Source: Chloranthus sessilifolius
Lineage: Eukaryota; Streptophyta; Magnoliopsida; Chloranthales; Chloranthaceae
Direction of reading: 5' to 3'
Assembly: GCA_021018995.1 (NCBI GenBank)
Contig: CM037588.1
Coordinates: 78,527,765 to 78,591,764 of the forward strand
Length of the DNA: 64,000 bases
Numbering within the stretch: position 1 is the first letter of the stretch; every line of letters begins with the position of its first letter. The notes under the pieces were generated by a model. It did not search any database. It saw only the letters and a list, made by a program, of their open reading frames with translations, and was not told the origin of the DNA. This document shows positions 22,890 to 35,240 of the stretch, one piece after another. The translations under genes and the position numbers were made by a program.

Positions 22890-23848
22890 GCTTAATAACC
22901 CCATTTTATTAGCTTCTTTCCTTATGCACACTCTCTTGGCATCACTATAGTCTTGGGTAGCCACATCCTTTCCATTCCTCGAGGCATTGATTGACCTAGT
23001 TTCTTCATGACTTGAAGAAATTCCATCAATCAAATGTACTCCTCGTGGGTTGTTCCCTTTTTGGCTCAGGAGCCAACCCTCTTCCCGTCGTGTTAGAGCA
23101 TTTGAAATATGACCAAGCTAGTCCTCAATTCTGCTAATGCTTTGCGTGTGGGAATCTACAATTTGTGTAACGGAGCCTCGATTCTGTAAAGAAGACAAGA
23201 CCTGCTCCTTTAAGGAGGGGGCTCTAGGGTGTGGGGGTGCTACAACTAATTGTCCTGGCTGGGAGGGCTGATGAGAAAATTGTTGTCCTTGTGCATGACC
23301 CTGGTAAGATTGTAGGGCAAAGCTTGCTGCTGCTGAGTATAAGGTGAATCAGCTTGTTGCTACCTCAAATTCAGGTGGTTTCTCCAAGTGTACCCAGCAG
23401 GCGGCTGTCCATATGACTGGACAACATTGGCTTGCTCATTAAGAAATTCAAGGGACAGACCAGTAGAGGGACATTGCAAATGGGAGTGTGAAGGTGAGTG
23501 GCATATGGTGCACACCTCCCTAACCAGTGCAGCCATGTGGGGCTGCAACACACTCATGACTTTATCAAACTTTTTCGACAATGAGTCCACTTTCCTTTTC
23601 AGGTCAGTATAAACATTAACTTCATACAACTTCCCGGAAGACATGGGTTCTCTAACAGCTCTAGTAGGTAACTCAATGCCATAATTGGGCAAAGCCTTCT
23701 GCTGGAGAGAATTTTCACTTATCAGCTCAAATAAATCCCATGCTTCCTCAACAGTTTTGGTAACGTATGTGCCACTACTGGATGCATCAATCATTGCTCT
23801 ACTCCTGACATCAAGTCCTTGGTAGAAGCATTGTACAAGCTGCCACAC
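22890..23848 (-). pseudogene. E2 gag fragment
   Basis: The minus strand codes for the second half of an Athila-type gag: WQLVQCFYQGLDVRSRAM, DASSSGTYVTKTVEEAWDLFE, a leucine-rich segment and the zinc knuckle CTICHSPSHSHLQC. The N-terminal half is absent, replaced by unrelated sequence at about 23848. It is broken. Confidence 0.85.
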
Positions 23849-24403
23849 TAAGGATGCATCTAACAAAACAAGCATAATCAAATAAAACTAAAGCTTCCCA
23901 CACTAAGGAAAGGTCCACCTTGGCCTACACCCTCATGTATCCTCCTCTTACTTTACCTTTGCCTTACCCTATCATTACCCTTACAACAACACCATCCCTC
24001 TCAACGGATTCCACTTCAATCTCACCAACAAACAACTTTCCGACAACTCGTAAGTAACACTGAAAGACTCTCCAACAACTCTAAGCTCCAACTTTACAAC
24101 ATGCCCCACTCTATTGAGAGGATAAAGAAAGTCCTACCTAATAACAAAAGTCCAACCATAAAAGATTTATCGAAAGAAGAAATTAAACGACTTCACACCT
24201 TATTCGATAAATCTTACACCATACAAGTCACAAACATAAACATAATTTCTCCCTCATCCCTGATCGATCAGATCAAGGGTGATCGAGGACCAATGACAAA
24301 TCGACAAATCACATATGGGCAGTCACTCCGACCGTTCAATATGTCCCACTAGTTGGACATTCTAAGTCAGTCACTTCTTGTAAGAACGGATGCTGTATCA
24401 TAG

Positions 24404-24442
<39 letters not shown>

Positions 24443-25880
24443 AAAATAATAAAAAAATACAAAAAATCAAAAAAATAAAAAAAGTCACAAAAACCAAAAA
24501 TATAAACACCTACAAAAAAATACAAAAAATAAATATACTCAAAAACCAAATTTTTTTTTTTACCCAACCATTTCTTTGACTCATATTTTACGCCCAAACT
24601 CTTCAAACTTGTACTTGACTGCAAACTCGAAGCTGGGGGAACTAGTGCTAAGAAACAATGCCTACACAACCGCCTCACCTGGAGGAAATCAAAATCCCAC
24701 GTGGTAAGTACTTTTATTATTTTGGCAATATGCCCAAAAAAATAGCTACAAGGGAAGGACTTCCTAACCCTAAAAATATTATCTATAACTCAATGATCAT
24801 CATGTTGTATTACTTAAACAGGCATACTTATATGTTTATCATTCCCGTAGTCATCACAAGGCATTCGGCAGTCGTAGGTCATTATTTTCGAAACCATTTT
24901 GGGAATAATCTAACTCATTAACCACCTTCCAATTCAAGCAAGTTGATCAAAAGTCCAGTGGATCATAAAACTTGATTTTTGAAATGTAGAAAACTATGGA
25001 TTCTCATAGACCTCTTCCGCAATTGGAGTCGATGTTAGAGCACAAAAAAAGAAAATGCAAAGTTTCATCAAATCTCATAATTCTTGCGTTAGGAGGTTCT
25101 TTAAAAAAATATACATATATGCTTAAAAAAAGAGACAAACAAAGAGAGAAAAGAAGCACAACCGAGTGAGAGCATGCGACAAATGAATAAGTCAATGAGC
25201 CTAGGGAAGTATAAGCAAATTTTTAGGGCATTCCTGGTACTTTCATTAGGAAAGCATAAGCAAATCGCGAGGGCCTCCCTGATGTCTTTACACTACTAGT
25301 TGTCGTCGTACCGTGGTGGGAGGATGATAAATTCCTTCTAACCATAGAATTTGATGATTTTATGGTACTGGACCATGACGAAGAGGTCACTTATGACACA
25401 GCATTATCCACCTGAAAAGAAAGTAGTTGACTACTATTTTAGAAAGTTGTTGAATAAGAAGCTACCCCTAGGTCAATAAACCTTACCTCCTCTTCACCGT
25501 TATTTTTTTCTTTTCGGACAATGACTCAAATGACTTTCAAAATCTCCTTGAGAATAAAACCGAAAACTTTTGAATGACAAGTGATGCAACCACTCATTAT
25601 CTATCATTAACCTCATTCGTGTTAAAAGCTATGACACATAAGGATCATTAAGTACCTATAGAGTCAAGTCTAGCACATGTTCGAAATAATCGAATCACCC
25701 CTCAACAAGGGATCATTACAAAAATGCTCCAGGATATTTGCGAGGCCGAGAAAATTCCCATCGTCGCTTGACACAGGGGCTTTTTAGCACTAACACCTTA
25801 GCAACGATAATCGGGTCACAAGACCAACACTTGAAACTGGGGCATTTTTTAATTTTATTTTATTTCCTGTCTTCTCCCCC
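23849..25880 (+). other. Unassigned AT-rich part of P
   Basis: There is no recognised gene. Short plus-strand stretches look protein-like: 24101-24352 (charged, Ile/Lys-rich) and about 25290-25410 (VVPWWEDDKFLL... acidic wording), but neither matches a family I know. An (AT)n microsatellite lies near 24405-24438. The assignment to P rests on position and on the following repeat array. Confidence 0.4.
24405..24438. repeat. (AT)n microsatellite
   Basis: About 17 uninterrupted AT units. A second run is at about 26143-26180. Confidence 0.9.
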
Positions 25881-26142
25881 AATGTCCCACTGTGGAATAA
25901 AAAATATAATAACAATAATAAAATATTTTCCTTAGTCTCACCGTGCAACCCCCCCGCCCAAAAAAAAATTAAAAAAAAAATAATAATAAATTACACTTAT
26001 TTTTTAAAGTCCCACGCGAACAACTAAAATATCTACACTAAAAGTCCTATTGTGAACAAAACAACAAATATATTTTTTTTATTCCATCCCCCCTTTTGTC
26101 CCACCATATAAACAACAAAAATTACCTTAAATCCCACCGTGG

Positions 26143-26184
<42 letters not shown>

Positions 26185-26260
26185 AAAACATTTTCTAAAG
26201 TCCCATCGCGTGACCACCAAAAAAAAAAAAAAAAACTTTTACAGCCCCATCATGCAAACT
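25880..26260 (+). repeat. Degenerate repeats around GTCCCA(C/T)CGCG in P
   Basis: Six to eight copies of AGTCCCA(C/T)(C/T)G(C/T)G, each followed by A-rich sequence, lie at 30-70 base intervals (for example 25886, 26011, 26134, 26199). The reverse complement CGCGATGGGACTTT recurs in M at 47289, 47383 and 59750-60190. Confidence 0.65.
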
Positions 26261-26799
26261 CAGAAAAAAAAGAAAAAACTTCCTCAATCTCTTTACTATC
26301 CCTTCTCATCATCCTACCTCACCCTCTCTATCACATCTATACAACTCATCTTACCGAGAATGAGACTACAGAATCACTCCAAAACAAGAACGTAAGAATC
26401 TTTTCTCAAAAGAACAGTTGAATATTCTCCGATGGGCACTCTTTTTTCAAGCTGAATCACGATGCACTCGTTGTTGATATCACACTTAACACCTTTTGAC
26501 ACCTTTTATTGTCACTCTACTTACGCCACCTATGCCTTGACTACGGTATAGTCCCTCATACGATCGCGACTGTAGACACCCCAATTTTTCCCTCTCAGAG
26601 TATACAAACCTATTCGGTCAACCTGCGACCACATCCATGACTTCTAGAGAAGGACTGACCTTCTCCGAAAACCATAAAGCCTTAAATACGGGGACCATAT
26701 ACTGAAGCAATAGTGTATGGCTGATTCCCAGGCTGAAATAATAGCACTGTGATTCAAATCTGATCTACTTCGAGGAAGAACCCAAATTCTGTGCCCTCA

Positions 26800-27255
26800 T
26801 AGAGATGCACAATTCGATTGCACGCATAGATGTATGCGTGCAACTAGCCCCACTTGGACCAAACCTGCTCCTCCCACAGACCGCCTCGTGACCAGATTAC
26901 ACGCCCTAACTAGTGCGCGCAATCAATTACACGCCCCACCACAGGCGTGTACTGTCCCCCAGTTGGACCTGGTCTCTGACACCCATGATGACCCAAACTC
27001 CATGATTAAGCACACTAATAAGGGTGCTTAATCGAATTACATTCCCTAACACGACTCGTAATTAGTTCCAAGTGAGTTGGAACTAAGACTCCTAGTCAAG
27101 CTGGTCAGCTGACTACCCTAGTCCGTTACTGACTCAATCTCGGTCACGCGACACGGACAAGGCATGTAATCCAATTACATGAGCTGGACAGGGCACACAA
27201 TCGAATCTGACCAACCAATTGCATACCTTCCATAGGGCGCGTAATTACCTGAACA
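26800..27255. repeat. Word array in the solo LTR, (A)ATTACACGC / GCGCGTAATTA type
   Basis: It has recurring GATTACACGC, GCGCGCAATCAATTACACGC, GGCGCGTAATTA and CACACAATCGAAT words. The same vocabulary is used at 30866-31310, 34900-35240, 60240-60605 and 62860-63225. Confidence 0.7.
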
Positions 27256-27389
27256 CCTCTAATAGACCCCCTACCACAACCAATACACAATATTCAAGTC
27301 TTGAGCTCCTCTCCTCCAAGCCTAGGATTTCGAGACTCTCCCTCTGCGGCGCTTAGCTTCGGATAATCTCTCTTTAGTTTTTAAGTTTT

Positions 27390-27690
27390 AATTTCTAATT
27401 TCTAGTACTAGTTCTAGTTCTAGTTCTTAGTTCTAGTTTCTAGTTCTAGTTCTTAGTTCTAATTTCTAGTTCTAGTACTTAGGTTTCTAATATTAGTTCT
27501 TAATTTCTAGTTCTAGAACTTGGGTTTTTAATCTCTAGATCTTAATTCTTAGTTCTTAGTTCTTAATTTTCTAAGTTCTAGATCTTAGTTATTATTTTTT
27601 AGGTTCTAGTTCTTAATTTTCAAGTTCTAGTTCCTAATTTCTTACTTCTAGTTCTTAGCCCCTCAGTTCTAATTTTAATTCTTAACTTCT
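27390..27690 (+). repeat. TTCTAGTTCTTAG simple repeat
   Basis: Roughly twenty-five units of 6-14 bases (TTCTAG, TTCTTAG, TTTCTAG) in the R/U5 part of the solo LTR. It is absent from the LTR at 30650-32057, so it expanded locally. Confidence 0.8.
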
Positions 27691-28274
27691 AAACTTGTAA
27701 TGTTTGATCTTAAATTCTCAATTTTTTAAACCCACATTCAGTTTTTAATCCATAATATTTTAAAAATAACCCTTAGCCAACCGATTTGGCCAAGGGAGCT
27801 TATGGAGGGTACCCGAGAATAGGGCCGATCCTCCTTAGCATAACAGGCGACAACCCCTTTTTTTTTAATTAGAATTATAGTAGAATTAAGAAACTAAATT
27901 AATTAGAATTATAGTAGTATTAGGAAATTAAAATCAGTTAGAGTTAGAGTAGTATTAGGAGAGTGAATTAATTAGAATTAGAGCAAGATTAGGAAAACTA
28001 GATTAACTAAACTCCTAGGTGACCCAGAGCTATTGAAGTCGGCTGGCCGACATTCAGCAAAGAAGTCAACCCACACCTCGAAAAGTGTGATCAACGACAT
28101 GTTCTAGCGTTGATAAATATCTACAGCTGGCGATCACAAAGAACCATATATTCTTCACTTAGAAATTACCTCTTTATTTTCAGTACTTAATATCTCTTAA
28201 TTTATTAGTCCACTTGGACGGAATTGGGCCACTTATTTAGGGGACCGAAAGGAACCCAGAAAAAGTGCGTACCA

Positions 28275-28823
28275 GCAACGACCTGCACCCATGATAGCGG
28301 TAAAAACCCCTCGATCACCATAATCAATCTCCAGATGAATAAACCCTTTGCGCTTTAAGATAAGGAAGACAAAAGTCAATATCAACGCCCTCATCGAAGA
28401 ATATTCTTCATTCTATCTCGAGCCAAAGATTCACCACCACACGCAAGTCTCTACAGTCAAATCAGGTATGTATTACCCCTCTTCTCTTAATACTTTCTGT
28501 AAATATAATTATTCTAATATTAAGTCAAACATTTTCAAAACCCGACTCTCCTGATTCGGGAATCATTGTAGTCCTCCCATAAGAGAAAATCATCCGTATC
28601 CACGAGAAGGATAGAGGAATATCCGGTGTATCGAACATCGTCTTGACAACCAAACAAAGGTTCGGTCTCCAAATCCCGTATCGATGGACCTGCTCAGCGA
28701 TGTCTCGAAAGCCCACATTTTCCTTGGATTTTATCGAATTGATCTTAAATTAAAAACCCAACCTCTCAAAACCCTTATTTATCAGACTCAAAATTTGTAC
28801 AATTTATCCCCGAATCCTGGCTT
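28275..28823 (+). other. P internal region with a conserved antisense stretch
   Basis: On the minus strand 28525-28740 encodes GFRDIAEQVHRYGI and, further on, MIFSYGRTT. The same two blocks, partly decayed, are readable on the plus strand at about 46985-47150 in M. In both, the stretch is antisense to the element. I do not recognise the family. Extra antisense genes are known from plant Ty3/gypsy elements. Confidence 0.5.
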
Positions 28824-28984
28824 TGTTAGACCTCACTTAACCACTAATGTGTGCTTTTAGTTCATATTGTGTGTAACAAGTATAAAAGCTAGTTAAATGT
28901 AAAATGTGTTAAAAGAGCAAAGATAGGAAGAAACCCAAGCAAAATGGTAAGGATCCAAGGAATGCAGCTGGAAGAATGCTTTAA

Positions 28985-29290
28985 ATGGTCAAATGGACTG
29001 GTCGAAACTACAATTTTGACCGGTCGGGATAGCACAGTGGGAGAGTGAAGCAGCTGAAGAGATTAGATCAAAAATGGACCGGTCGATGCATCAAAGTTGA
29101 CTGGTCAGTACTTTAAAGGCTTCAGGAAATGGATGTGAGACCGGTCAAGACTCATTTGACCGGTCAAAATCGGAACAACAGAATGAAAGCATACTCAGGA
29201 AATTACTCGACCGGTTAGGAAATGAAGTCGATCGGTCGGTGTTCCACCTTCGACCGGGTAACAATAGGATTTCTGAATGAAAAATGAGGT
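28985..29290. repeat. GACCGGTC word array in S
   Basis: About ten copies of (T)GACCGGTC(GA) or one-base variants lie at 15-40 base spacing. The core is a perfect palindrome. Confidence 0.85.
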
Positions 29291-29408
29291 TCGACAGCTA
29301 TAGATTTGTTTGAGTTTCGGGATCTTCTTCAGACTTCTCCCCCCTAAGCTGATATCTTGGGATTGCTCAAGTTACCTGCCATGTACAAATGTTCTAGGAC
29401 CTTATGCT

Positions 29409-29418
29409 CTATAAATAT
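29409..29418 (+). promoter_or_regulatory. TATA box in S
   Basis: CTATAAATAT, about 120 bases after the GACCGGTC array. Confidence 0.65.
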
Positions 29419-30111
29419 GGACCTTAGGGTTAGGGTTAAGGGGGGAATGATTCTTGGGAAAAAGCACTAGGGTGTGTTCAAGTGTAAATGAAGAGAGGAT
29501 GGACTCAGTGATAGGGGAAACTCCTCGATCAATGCTAGGCTAAGCATTCCTAGGCCAGAGTCTCTTGTAATTATCAGATGAGTACTTAATAAATATCTAT
29601 TTCTTTCTTTATTTTAAGTTCCATTTACAATACGATTGCACGTTCAAGGTTCCAATTAAATTGAGAACAAGATGGTAGTGCTTTATTTCTGTTTAGTATA
29701 ATCTTGATGGCCTTGTAGGGGTTGGGGTTAGCCTAGATAGGATACTCACTGACGAACTAGGCCTTATAGGGTAGTTTTGTTAGTTCGTGCAATGACACTT
29801 TGAGGATTAGGGTTTCCTAATTCATTTATGAAGCAACTAAACTTGTAGCCAGGAGCGGGGGTATTGGGGATTCATGATAAGAAAGAAATAGAGTTTTATT
29901 TTGCACAAGTCTGGGATATAAAGAGAGACTCCAGTTTGCATTTTCACGTCGTTGTTTTAAACCATTTAGATTTAGTTAACGAACTCTGGAAACAAAAAAC
30001 CGCATATTCTTTTTAATCTAAAAAGATAGATTTTAAAGTAAATAGACAACAAGCTCCTGTTGTTTGACACCCTTGTACTCACCCAAGTGCATCGAACTTG
30101 TGCACTTGCAA

Positions 30112-30649
30112 GGTTTGAAATAAAACGATCACTTATCTATCAAACTTCTATCTCTCATCACTTCAATCCGTTCTTTTCCCTAGGAAACCAAATACTGAGT
30201 ATACTCAACTTTGAGAAATCATAAATATTTATTGGAAAGGGACCCCTGACACGCCGTTGGTGTGAGCAATGACGCGTCCGGCCTGACATGACTTGTAAAA
30301 GCTTTTACCATCATATTACATCTTATTATCTGGTCACTTGACCTTATTTTGAGACATTCATAAGATGCCACTCATACCTAGTTTGTATCAATTTCCCTCT
30401 GTTTGACTACGATATGTAGCATGTTGCGATATGCTCCTGTGGTTAAGGATACACCTCTCGACGACTATAATTTGTCCTACAAATGCTTTCTTATAGCTTG
30501 TGCTGATAGATAAGAAAGCCAAACATTTCATGTCAGCTCCTCGGTTCATACTTGTCATCTCTCAAAGAAACAAGAAGGTGCTCTAAAAGGGGGGTGTCTA
30601 CTTTTTTAATGCATCCTTGTCCCACAAGAATGCGCTGAAGAGGGGCATC
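30112..30649 (+). other. P 3' region and polypurine tract
   Basis: No gene. The part near 30225-30290 is the reverse complement of 46550-46620 in M. It ends GAAGAGGGGCATC directly before the LTR, mirrored in M at 35704-35716. Confidence 0.7.
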
Positions 30650-30865
30650 TGTAGACCCACATTTTCGCCTCTCAGAGTATACGAACATGTTCAGTCAACC
30701 TTAGACCTTGCCCACGACTCTCGGAAAGGGACCGACCCTCTCCTGAAGCCCTAAAATCCTAGACATGGGGACTATATACTATTTATATGGTTAAGACCTA
30801 GATTGAAACCTCAGCTCACAGGCTCGGACCTTGCCCAAGCCCAGAAGCTCCCGAATTATGCACTC

Positions 30866-31310
30866 CATTTCATGCACATAATCCGATTGCACGCAGGGAT
30901 AACTATGCGTAATCAGCCCAATGTGGACTGAAGCTGTGCTTCCGTGGACACGTGATAAAGACCCGATTACACCCTTGAGCCAGGGCGCACAATTGGATTA
31001 CACGCTTCACCTCAAGCGCGCAATTGGTCCCAAATTGGATAAGGTCTCTGAAACTTGAGACCGCCCTAACTCCTCAATTTTATGCATTGATCCATGTTCA
31101 TAATTGGATTACGCATTCACCACAAGGCACACAATTGGTTCCATGGCATATTGGAACTAAGATACCCGGTTGGGCCAGTTAGCCGATCACGCCTGAGTCG
31201 GTAACCAACCTCTAGCGAATTGTGCACCGTGAACCATGCGCACAATTCAATTATGTGTGGGACTACCTGCACGCAATAGTTTAATTGCGCACATGGCCAC
31301 ATGCACACAA
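30866..31310. repeat. Word array in the P 3' LTR
   Basis: Recurrent GATTGCACGC, GGCGCACAATTGGATTACACGC and GCGCACAATTC words, upstream of the TATA box. Confidence 0.7.
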
Positions 31311-31322
31311 TTGTCCGTATAC

Positions 31323-31330
31323 CTATAAAA
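31323..31330 (+). promoter_or_regulatory. TATA box in the P 3' LTR
   Basis: CTATAAAA, immediately after the word array and before a C/T-rich start region. Confidence 0.65.
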
Positions 31331-32057
31331 ACCCCTACCCCACGGCCAAACTCACCAATTGTACTATTTTTTCTTCTCTTTCTCAAGCTTCTCCCTTTGA
31401 TAAAATTTGAGGTTCTCTCTGGGGCTCCCACATAAAGGGGTCGAGCTGCCTTCTAGACTCCTAGAATTGCAAACACTTCTCTAGGAGTCCCAGGTAGTCA
31501 AGCTAGCGGCACTAGCCTACTAGCCTTGACTCTCGAAGGAGTATTGAAGGAGCGATCGCTTAGCCTTAGATCCTTAGGAAACCCCTGCACAAATTCTTAG
31601 CCTAATGCCAATTAGGTCCCTAGCCCTCTTCATTTTTTTGGCCTTAGCCACTCCGATTTGCCCAAGGGAGCTTACGGAGGGTACCCGGGAACGGGGACGA
31701 TCCTCCCAAGTATAGTGGGCCACCATCCTTTTTGTTAGATAGGTCCAGTTGAAGTAGGAAACCAAACTAGTTAAACCCTAGGCAACCCATAGCTGTTGAA
31801 GTTGTCCAGCCGACATTCGGTAAAGGAGTCAACCCACATCCCGCAGAGCGTGATTAGTAACATGTTGCAACATCGATAAATATTTACAGCTAGCGATCAC
31901 ATCAACCTAGATACTCTCTATTTAAAATTTGTCTTTTTCATTTTAGTATATAATATTTCCTAGTTTATTATTCTCTCGCTTTCCACCAGAGTCCATGTGG
32001 ACCGAATTGGTCCACTTCTTCTAGGGATCGAAAGGAACCCAGAAAAAGTGCATACCA

Positions 32058-32800
32058 ACATAACTGCATCATGTACATTTCATTCTATGATATGTCTTTC
32101 AGTTCCGATATGGTATGTTATGAGATTCATAGATATTATTATAATTTTATAAAGCTGCTTGGTTTTATTCCAAAATTACCGTAACTCAAGAGATTGCACA
32201 GACGACCACCTGGATAAGTTATGATGGATCAATTGTGTAACTCACTTAGTTTACATGACTGAGTAAACTCACCCCCTCCCCATAATCTAACAGTTGCAGG
32301 TGAGAACTCAGACCTTTCTGCCTTTGATGACGTGGAGACAGTTGTACCTAAGGCGACTTATGATGATGCGGACGTCGACTATCACTTGGATGAGGGAGTA
32401 GAACCGACAGACTATTATGAGCCTTGAGAGTCCCTTCAGCTCTAGTCTGAATTATTTTATTAAGAGATGGTTTTATCAGTTGTTGTTTTTGTTTCCATAC
32501 ATCTTATGGGATTAGCGTATGGGACGGTCTTACCCTACGCGAAACCTTGGTTTATTATCTTTCTTTAGACGCGTGGATAGGAAATTATTAAATATCAGTT
32601 ATTCTTTCCACAGTTATTTATTTATGAGCCATTTATTATATGTTGTTAATTAAATGCCTCGATCTTTTCTATAAGGATTCATGAGATAGTATGTATGTCC
32701 GCTTATCGCCTTAACTAGCATGCAGCTTCATATCATGGAATTCTAGGCCCTCGTGATTGGCTAGAATTATGGGTCATGGCAACATGTTTAATTTGTAGTA
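32058..32800 (+). repeat. Chromovirus-LTR-like remnant
   Basis: It follows the plan of the E4 LTR: ACTCACCC, a gap, GCAGGTGAG, then codon-like GGA/GAT/GAG-rich text, GAGCCTTGAGAG and a T-rich tail. The front half is missing. The assignment to a Tekay-type LTR is by resemblance only. Confidence 0.4.
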
Positions 32801-33211
32801 TAAATAATTTAAGAAGGTGCATGCCTATGAAGCTCATAACAATCATTATTGAGAGCAAAGATGTTGAACTTAACAGTTAGCACTTTTTCATATTTATTCC
32901 TATTTACTGGAAGAATTATTTGTTCGAGATGACTGAGTTTCTTATTTGATTTGGATTGCTTTGTTTTTATATATTTTTCACATGGTTATCAGTAAAATCC
33001 TTGCTCTGCTCTTGCATGAAATCTTTTGTATTTCTATTATTAATATCAATGAAAAAATAGAAGAAAATTTATGAATCTAATAAAGATGGCATATGATTCT
33101 TTTTTTTATCAGTAATATACAATATTATAATATTGAATTGTTGACCCTTGATGATAATATGATTGTTTTGACTAGTTTGACTTTGGTCAAACTTTTGACG
33201 TCTGTGACTGT
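32801..33211. other. Unassigned AT-rich DNA
   Basis: About 400 bases with no repeat, gene or LTR match seen. It may be the only non-element sequence in the window. Confidence 0.4.
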
Positions 33212-33779
33212 TGGTGCGCGCTTTTTTTGGGTTCCTTTCGATCCCCGTTGAATCAGTGGCCCAATTCTGTCCAAGTGGACACTAGCAAGGCGGCGTTTGG
33301 AATGGTAGAAGTAAAATAAAAAAAGGATTTCTAGGAAGATTTCTAGTTTGCTGCGATCGCCAGTTGCTGATATTTAACAACGTTGCAACACGTCTATGAT
33401 CACGCTTTAAAGTGTGTGGGTTACTTTTATACTGAATCGTCCGCCTACGAATGTCAGTAGTTATGGCTCTTCCTTATAATTTAGATAGTTTAATTTTCCT
33501 TTTCTTTCCCTGCTACTGCTGTAATTCGGATCGGTTCAGATTTCCTAATTCTATTGTGAGTCTAGTAGTGTAGGTTTATTATAGTGATTTAATATAATAT
33601 TATGATTCTATTGGGAGTCTAATTAATTTAATTTCCTAATCCTGCTATAAGTCCAATTGATATCAATCTTCGGATTGTAATAAGAATGCAAGCATGTTAG
33701 TTCTGGTAAAAACACTAATTAAATCAAGTATGTTGATCGTACTAGAATTCTAAGTAAAGCGATTATAATAACTCTACTG

Positions 33780-34060
33780 CAATTCTAATTGAAATAGAGA
33801 ACTAATTTTACTAGGACTCTAATTTAAGCAATGAATTAATTTTATTAAAATCTAATTAAAACAAATAAACTAATTTTATTAGGAAAAAAAACTAATTAAA
33901 ACAAGTAAACTAACTATATTAAAAATCTAATTAAAATAAAGGAACTAATTTTATTAGAATTAGAATAAGAGAAATTATTCTAAGGATCTAATTAAAATAA
34001 AGCATGTAAACTACTTATACTAAGAATTTAAGAAATTAATGGACTTCATATTCTAATCCT
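33780..34060. repeat. AT-rich degenerate repeats in the M LTR
   Basis: About ten units of 25-35 bases built on AACTAATTTTATTAG and TCTAATTAAAACAA. Confidence 0.65.
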
Positions 34061-34867
34061 AATCAAAGGAATAAAACAATCCTAAAAAAAGGGTTTTGGG
34101 CCCGCTATGCTAAGGAGGATTAGCCTCGTTCTCGAGTACCCTTCGTAAGCTCCCTTGGGCAAATCGAGTGGCTAAGGTTAAGAATAAATTGGATTTTGGA
34201 ATATAAAATAGTATTTTTGGATTTTCGGATTCATTTTTGGGATTATAATTGAGAATTAAATTATAAAACTAGGATTGTAGAAGACTAAATTAATATTTTG
34301 GGATTTTAGAAATATTAAACTAATGGATTAAAACTAGAATTTAAAAGTTTAAGGACTAAATTCGGGTCCGAAATCAGAAAATCAGGCCGTATGATTAAGG
34401 ACTGGTTCTAGAAACTATGAACTAGAACCAGAGATTAACGATAGGATTGGAGATTGAGATTTTAGAACAAAATTAAGTCTATGGTCGGTGAATTGGGCCG
34501 TCAGATTAAGGACTGGTTCTAGAAACGAAGAACTCGAACCAGATATTAAAATTACGGTCCGAAAAAAAGGGTGCTACAGTCTAAGACTGAATTAATATTA
34601 ATAATTAAAACTAAGAAAATTCTAAGTCTAAGGACTAAGAACTACGGTCAAAAAAAAGAAATTACCTAAGGTCGAGGCTTCGGAGAGAAATCCTGAAGAT
34701 TCGAAGCTTGAATCTCGAAATCGTGGCTAGGTTGCTTATGGGTTCGTCCCTGGAGTTCTCTAGTTTCGAAATTCCAAAAAATTTCATTCTCTCTCATTGT
34801 GTTCTCCAGCCCCCTTTAGGGTGAATTAAAAAAAAATCTTTTATTGGTTTTTCTCCAATTCCGCGCT

Positions 34868-34876
34868 CTATTTTAG
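34868..34876 (-). promoter_or_regulatory. TATA-like box in the M LTR
   Basis: CTAAAATAG on the minus strand, next to the word array at 34900-35240. Weak match. Confidence 0.35.
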
Positions 34877-34899
34877 GTGTTTTACGTGTCGGTCTCTCG

Positions 34900-35240
34900 A
34901 TGCTTAATCTCTTTGAGTCGGTCACCGAGTCAGTGTGCGACCGGCTGACTTGCTCAACGAGTTTCCTAGTTCTTATCACATTAGAACTAATTGCGCACCC
35001 AGTGTGGAGTGTGTGATCCGATTAAGCGTCTCATCCGAAGTGCTTGATCGAGGAAGCTTAGGGGTCCAGGACGGTAAGACTAAGTCGGGCGTAGGCCAAT
35101 TACGTGCTGGTGGTGGGGCGCTCAATCTGATCGCGTGTCTCATGTCAGGCGCATGATTGAGTCTCGAGGTGGTCTAAGAAAAGAAGGCTGGTCTGAAAAA
35201 GGGGACTGATTACACGCTTGTGGTTATGTGCGCAATCGGG
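34900..35240. repeat. Word array in the M LTR
   Basis: ATTGCGCACCC, GTGATCCGATTAAGCG, GGCGCTCAATC, GGCGCATGATTGAG, GATTACACGC and GTGCGCAATCGG words, the vocabulary of the P family. Confidence 0.65.

Larger units (their letters stand above)
18532..23848 (-). mobile_element. E2: Athila-like tandem with one shared LTR, truncated
   Basis: The LTR at 18686-21119 has a primer site and leader on its left (18532-18685) and a polypurine tract, 3' region and gag on its right (21120-23848). On the minus strand this is 3' region, LTR, primer site: two internal regions share a single LTR, as unequal recombination between elements produces. The right internal region lacks almost all of pol: the 3' region runs directly into gag, with a poly-T stretch at the joint. 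It stops at about 23848 against unrelated sequence. The left internal region is interrupted by N1. It is broken and mostly deleted. Confidence 0.8.
26571..28274 (+). repeat. Solo LTR, P/M family, inside P
   Basis: It starts TGTAGACACCCC and ends GTGCGTACCA, like the LTRs at 30650-32057 and 33212-35703. The flanking five bases, GCGAC on the left and GCAAC on the right, are a target duplication with one change. No primer site follows it, so it is a solo LTR and not the 5' LTR of P. It has a word array (26800-27255) and a TTCTAG-rich run (27390-27680). Confidence 0.75.
28824..30111 (+). repeat. S: solo LTR with GACCGGTC array
   Basis: It starts TGTTAGACCT and ends near CACTTGCAA. The flanks GGCTT and GGTTT are a possible five-base duplication with one change. 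It holds an array of GACCGGTC words (28985-29290), a TATA box (29409-29418) and a U5-like end (CTCCTGTTGTTTGACACCC). The family is probably Ty3/gypsy, not placed further. The right boundary is uncertain by some bases. Confidence 0.6.
23849..32057 (+). mobile_element. P: decayed Tat/Ogre-like element with two solo LTRs inside
   Basis: The 3' LTR at 30650-32057 is preceded by a polypurine tract. Leftward come a 3' region, a conserved antisense stretch and a repeat array, the same order that element M shows in reverse from 35704 to about 60190. The internal DNA is interrupted by the solo LTRs at 26571-28274 and about 28824-30111. I see no 5' LTR and no recognisable pol. The left limit is set by the end of E2. 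It is broken beyond recognition in its left part. Confidence 0.6.
30650..32057 (+). repeat. P 3' LTR
   Basis: It starts TGTAGACCCAC and ends GTGCATACCA. It includes the word array (30866-31310), a TATA box (31323-31330) and the phrase CCAAGGGAGCTTACGGAGGG shared with the solo LTR and M. The base run after it (ACATA) is the target side. Confidence 0.8.

Noticed and set aside
24101-24352. 84-codon plus-strand frame rich in Ile and Lys
   Set aside because: AT-rich region of a decayed element, no recognisable domain.
26571-32057. LTRs 26571-28274 and 30650-32057 as the two ends of one short element
   Set aside because: The first has its own five-base duplication (GCGAC/GCAAC) and no primer site after it, and the repeat array left of it belongs to the same internal region as the DNA right of it. 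It is better explained as a solo LTR inside P.
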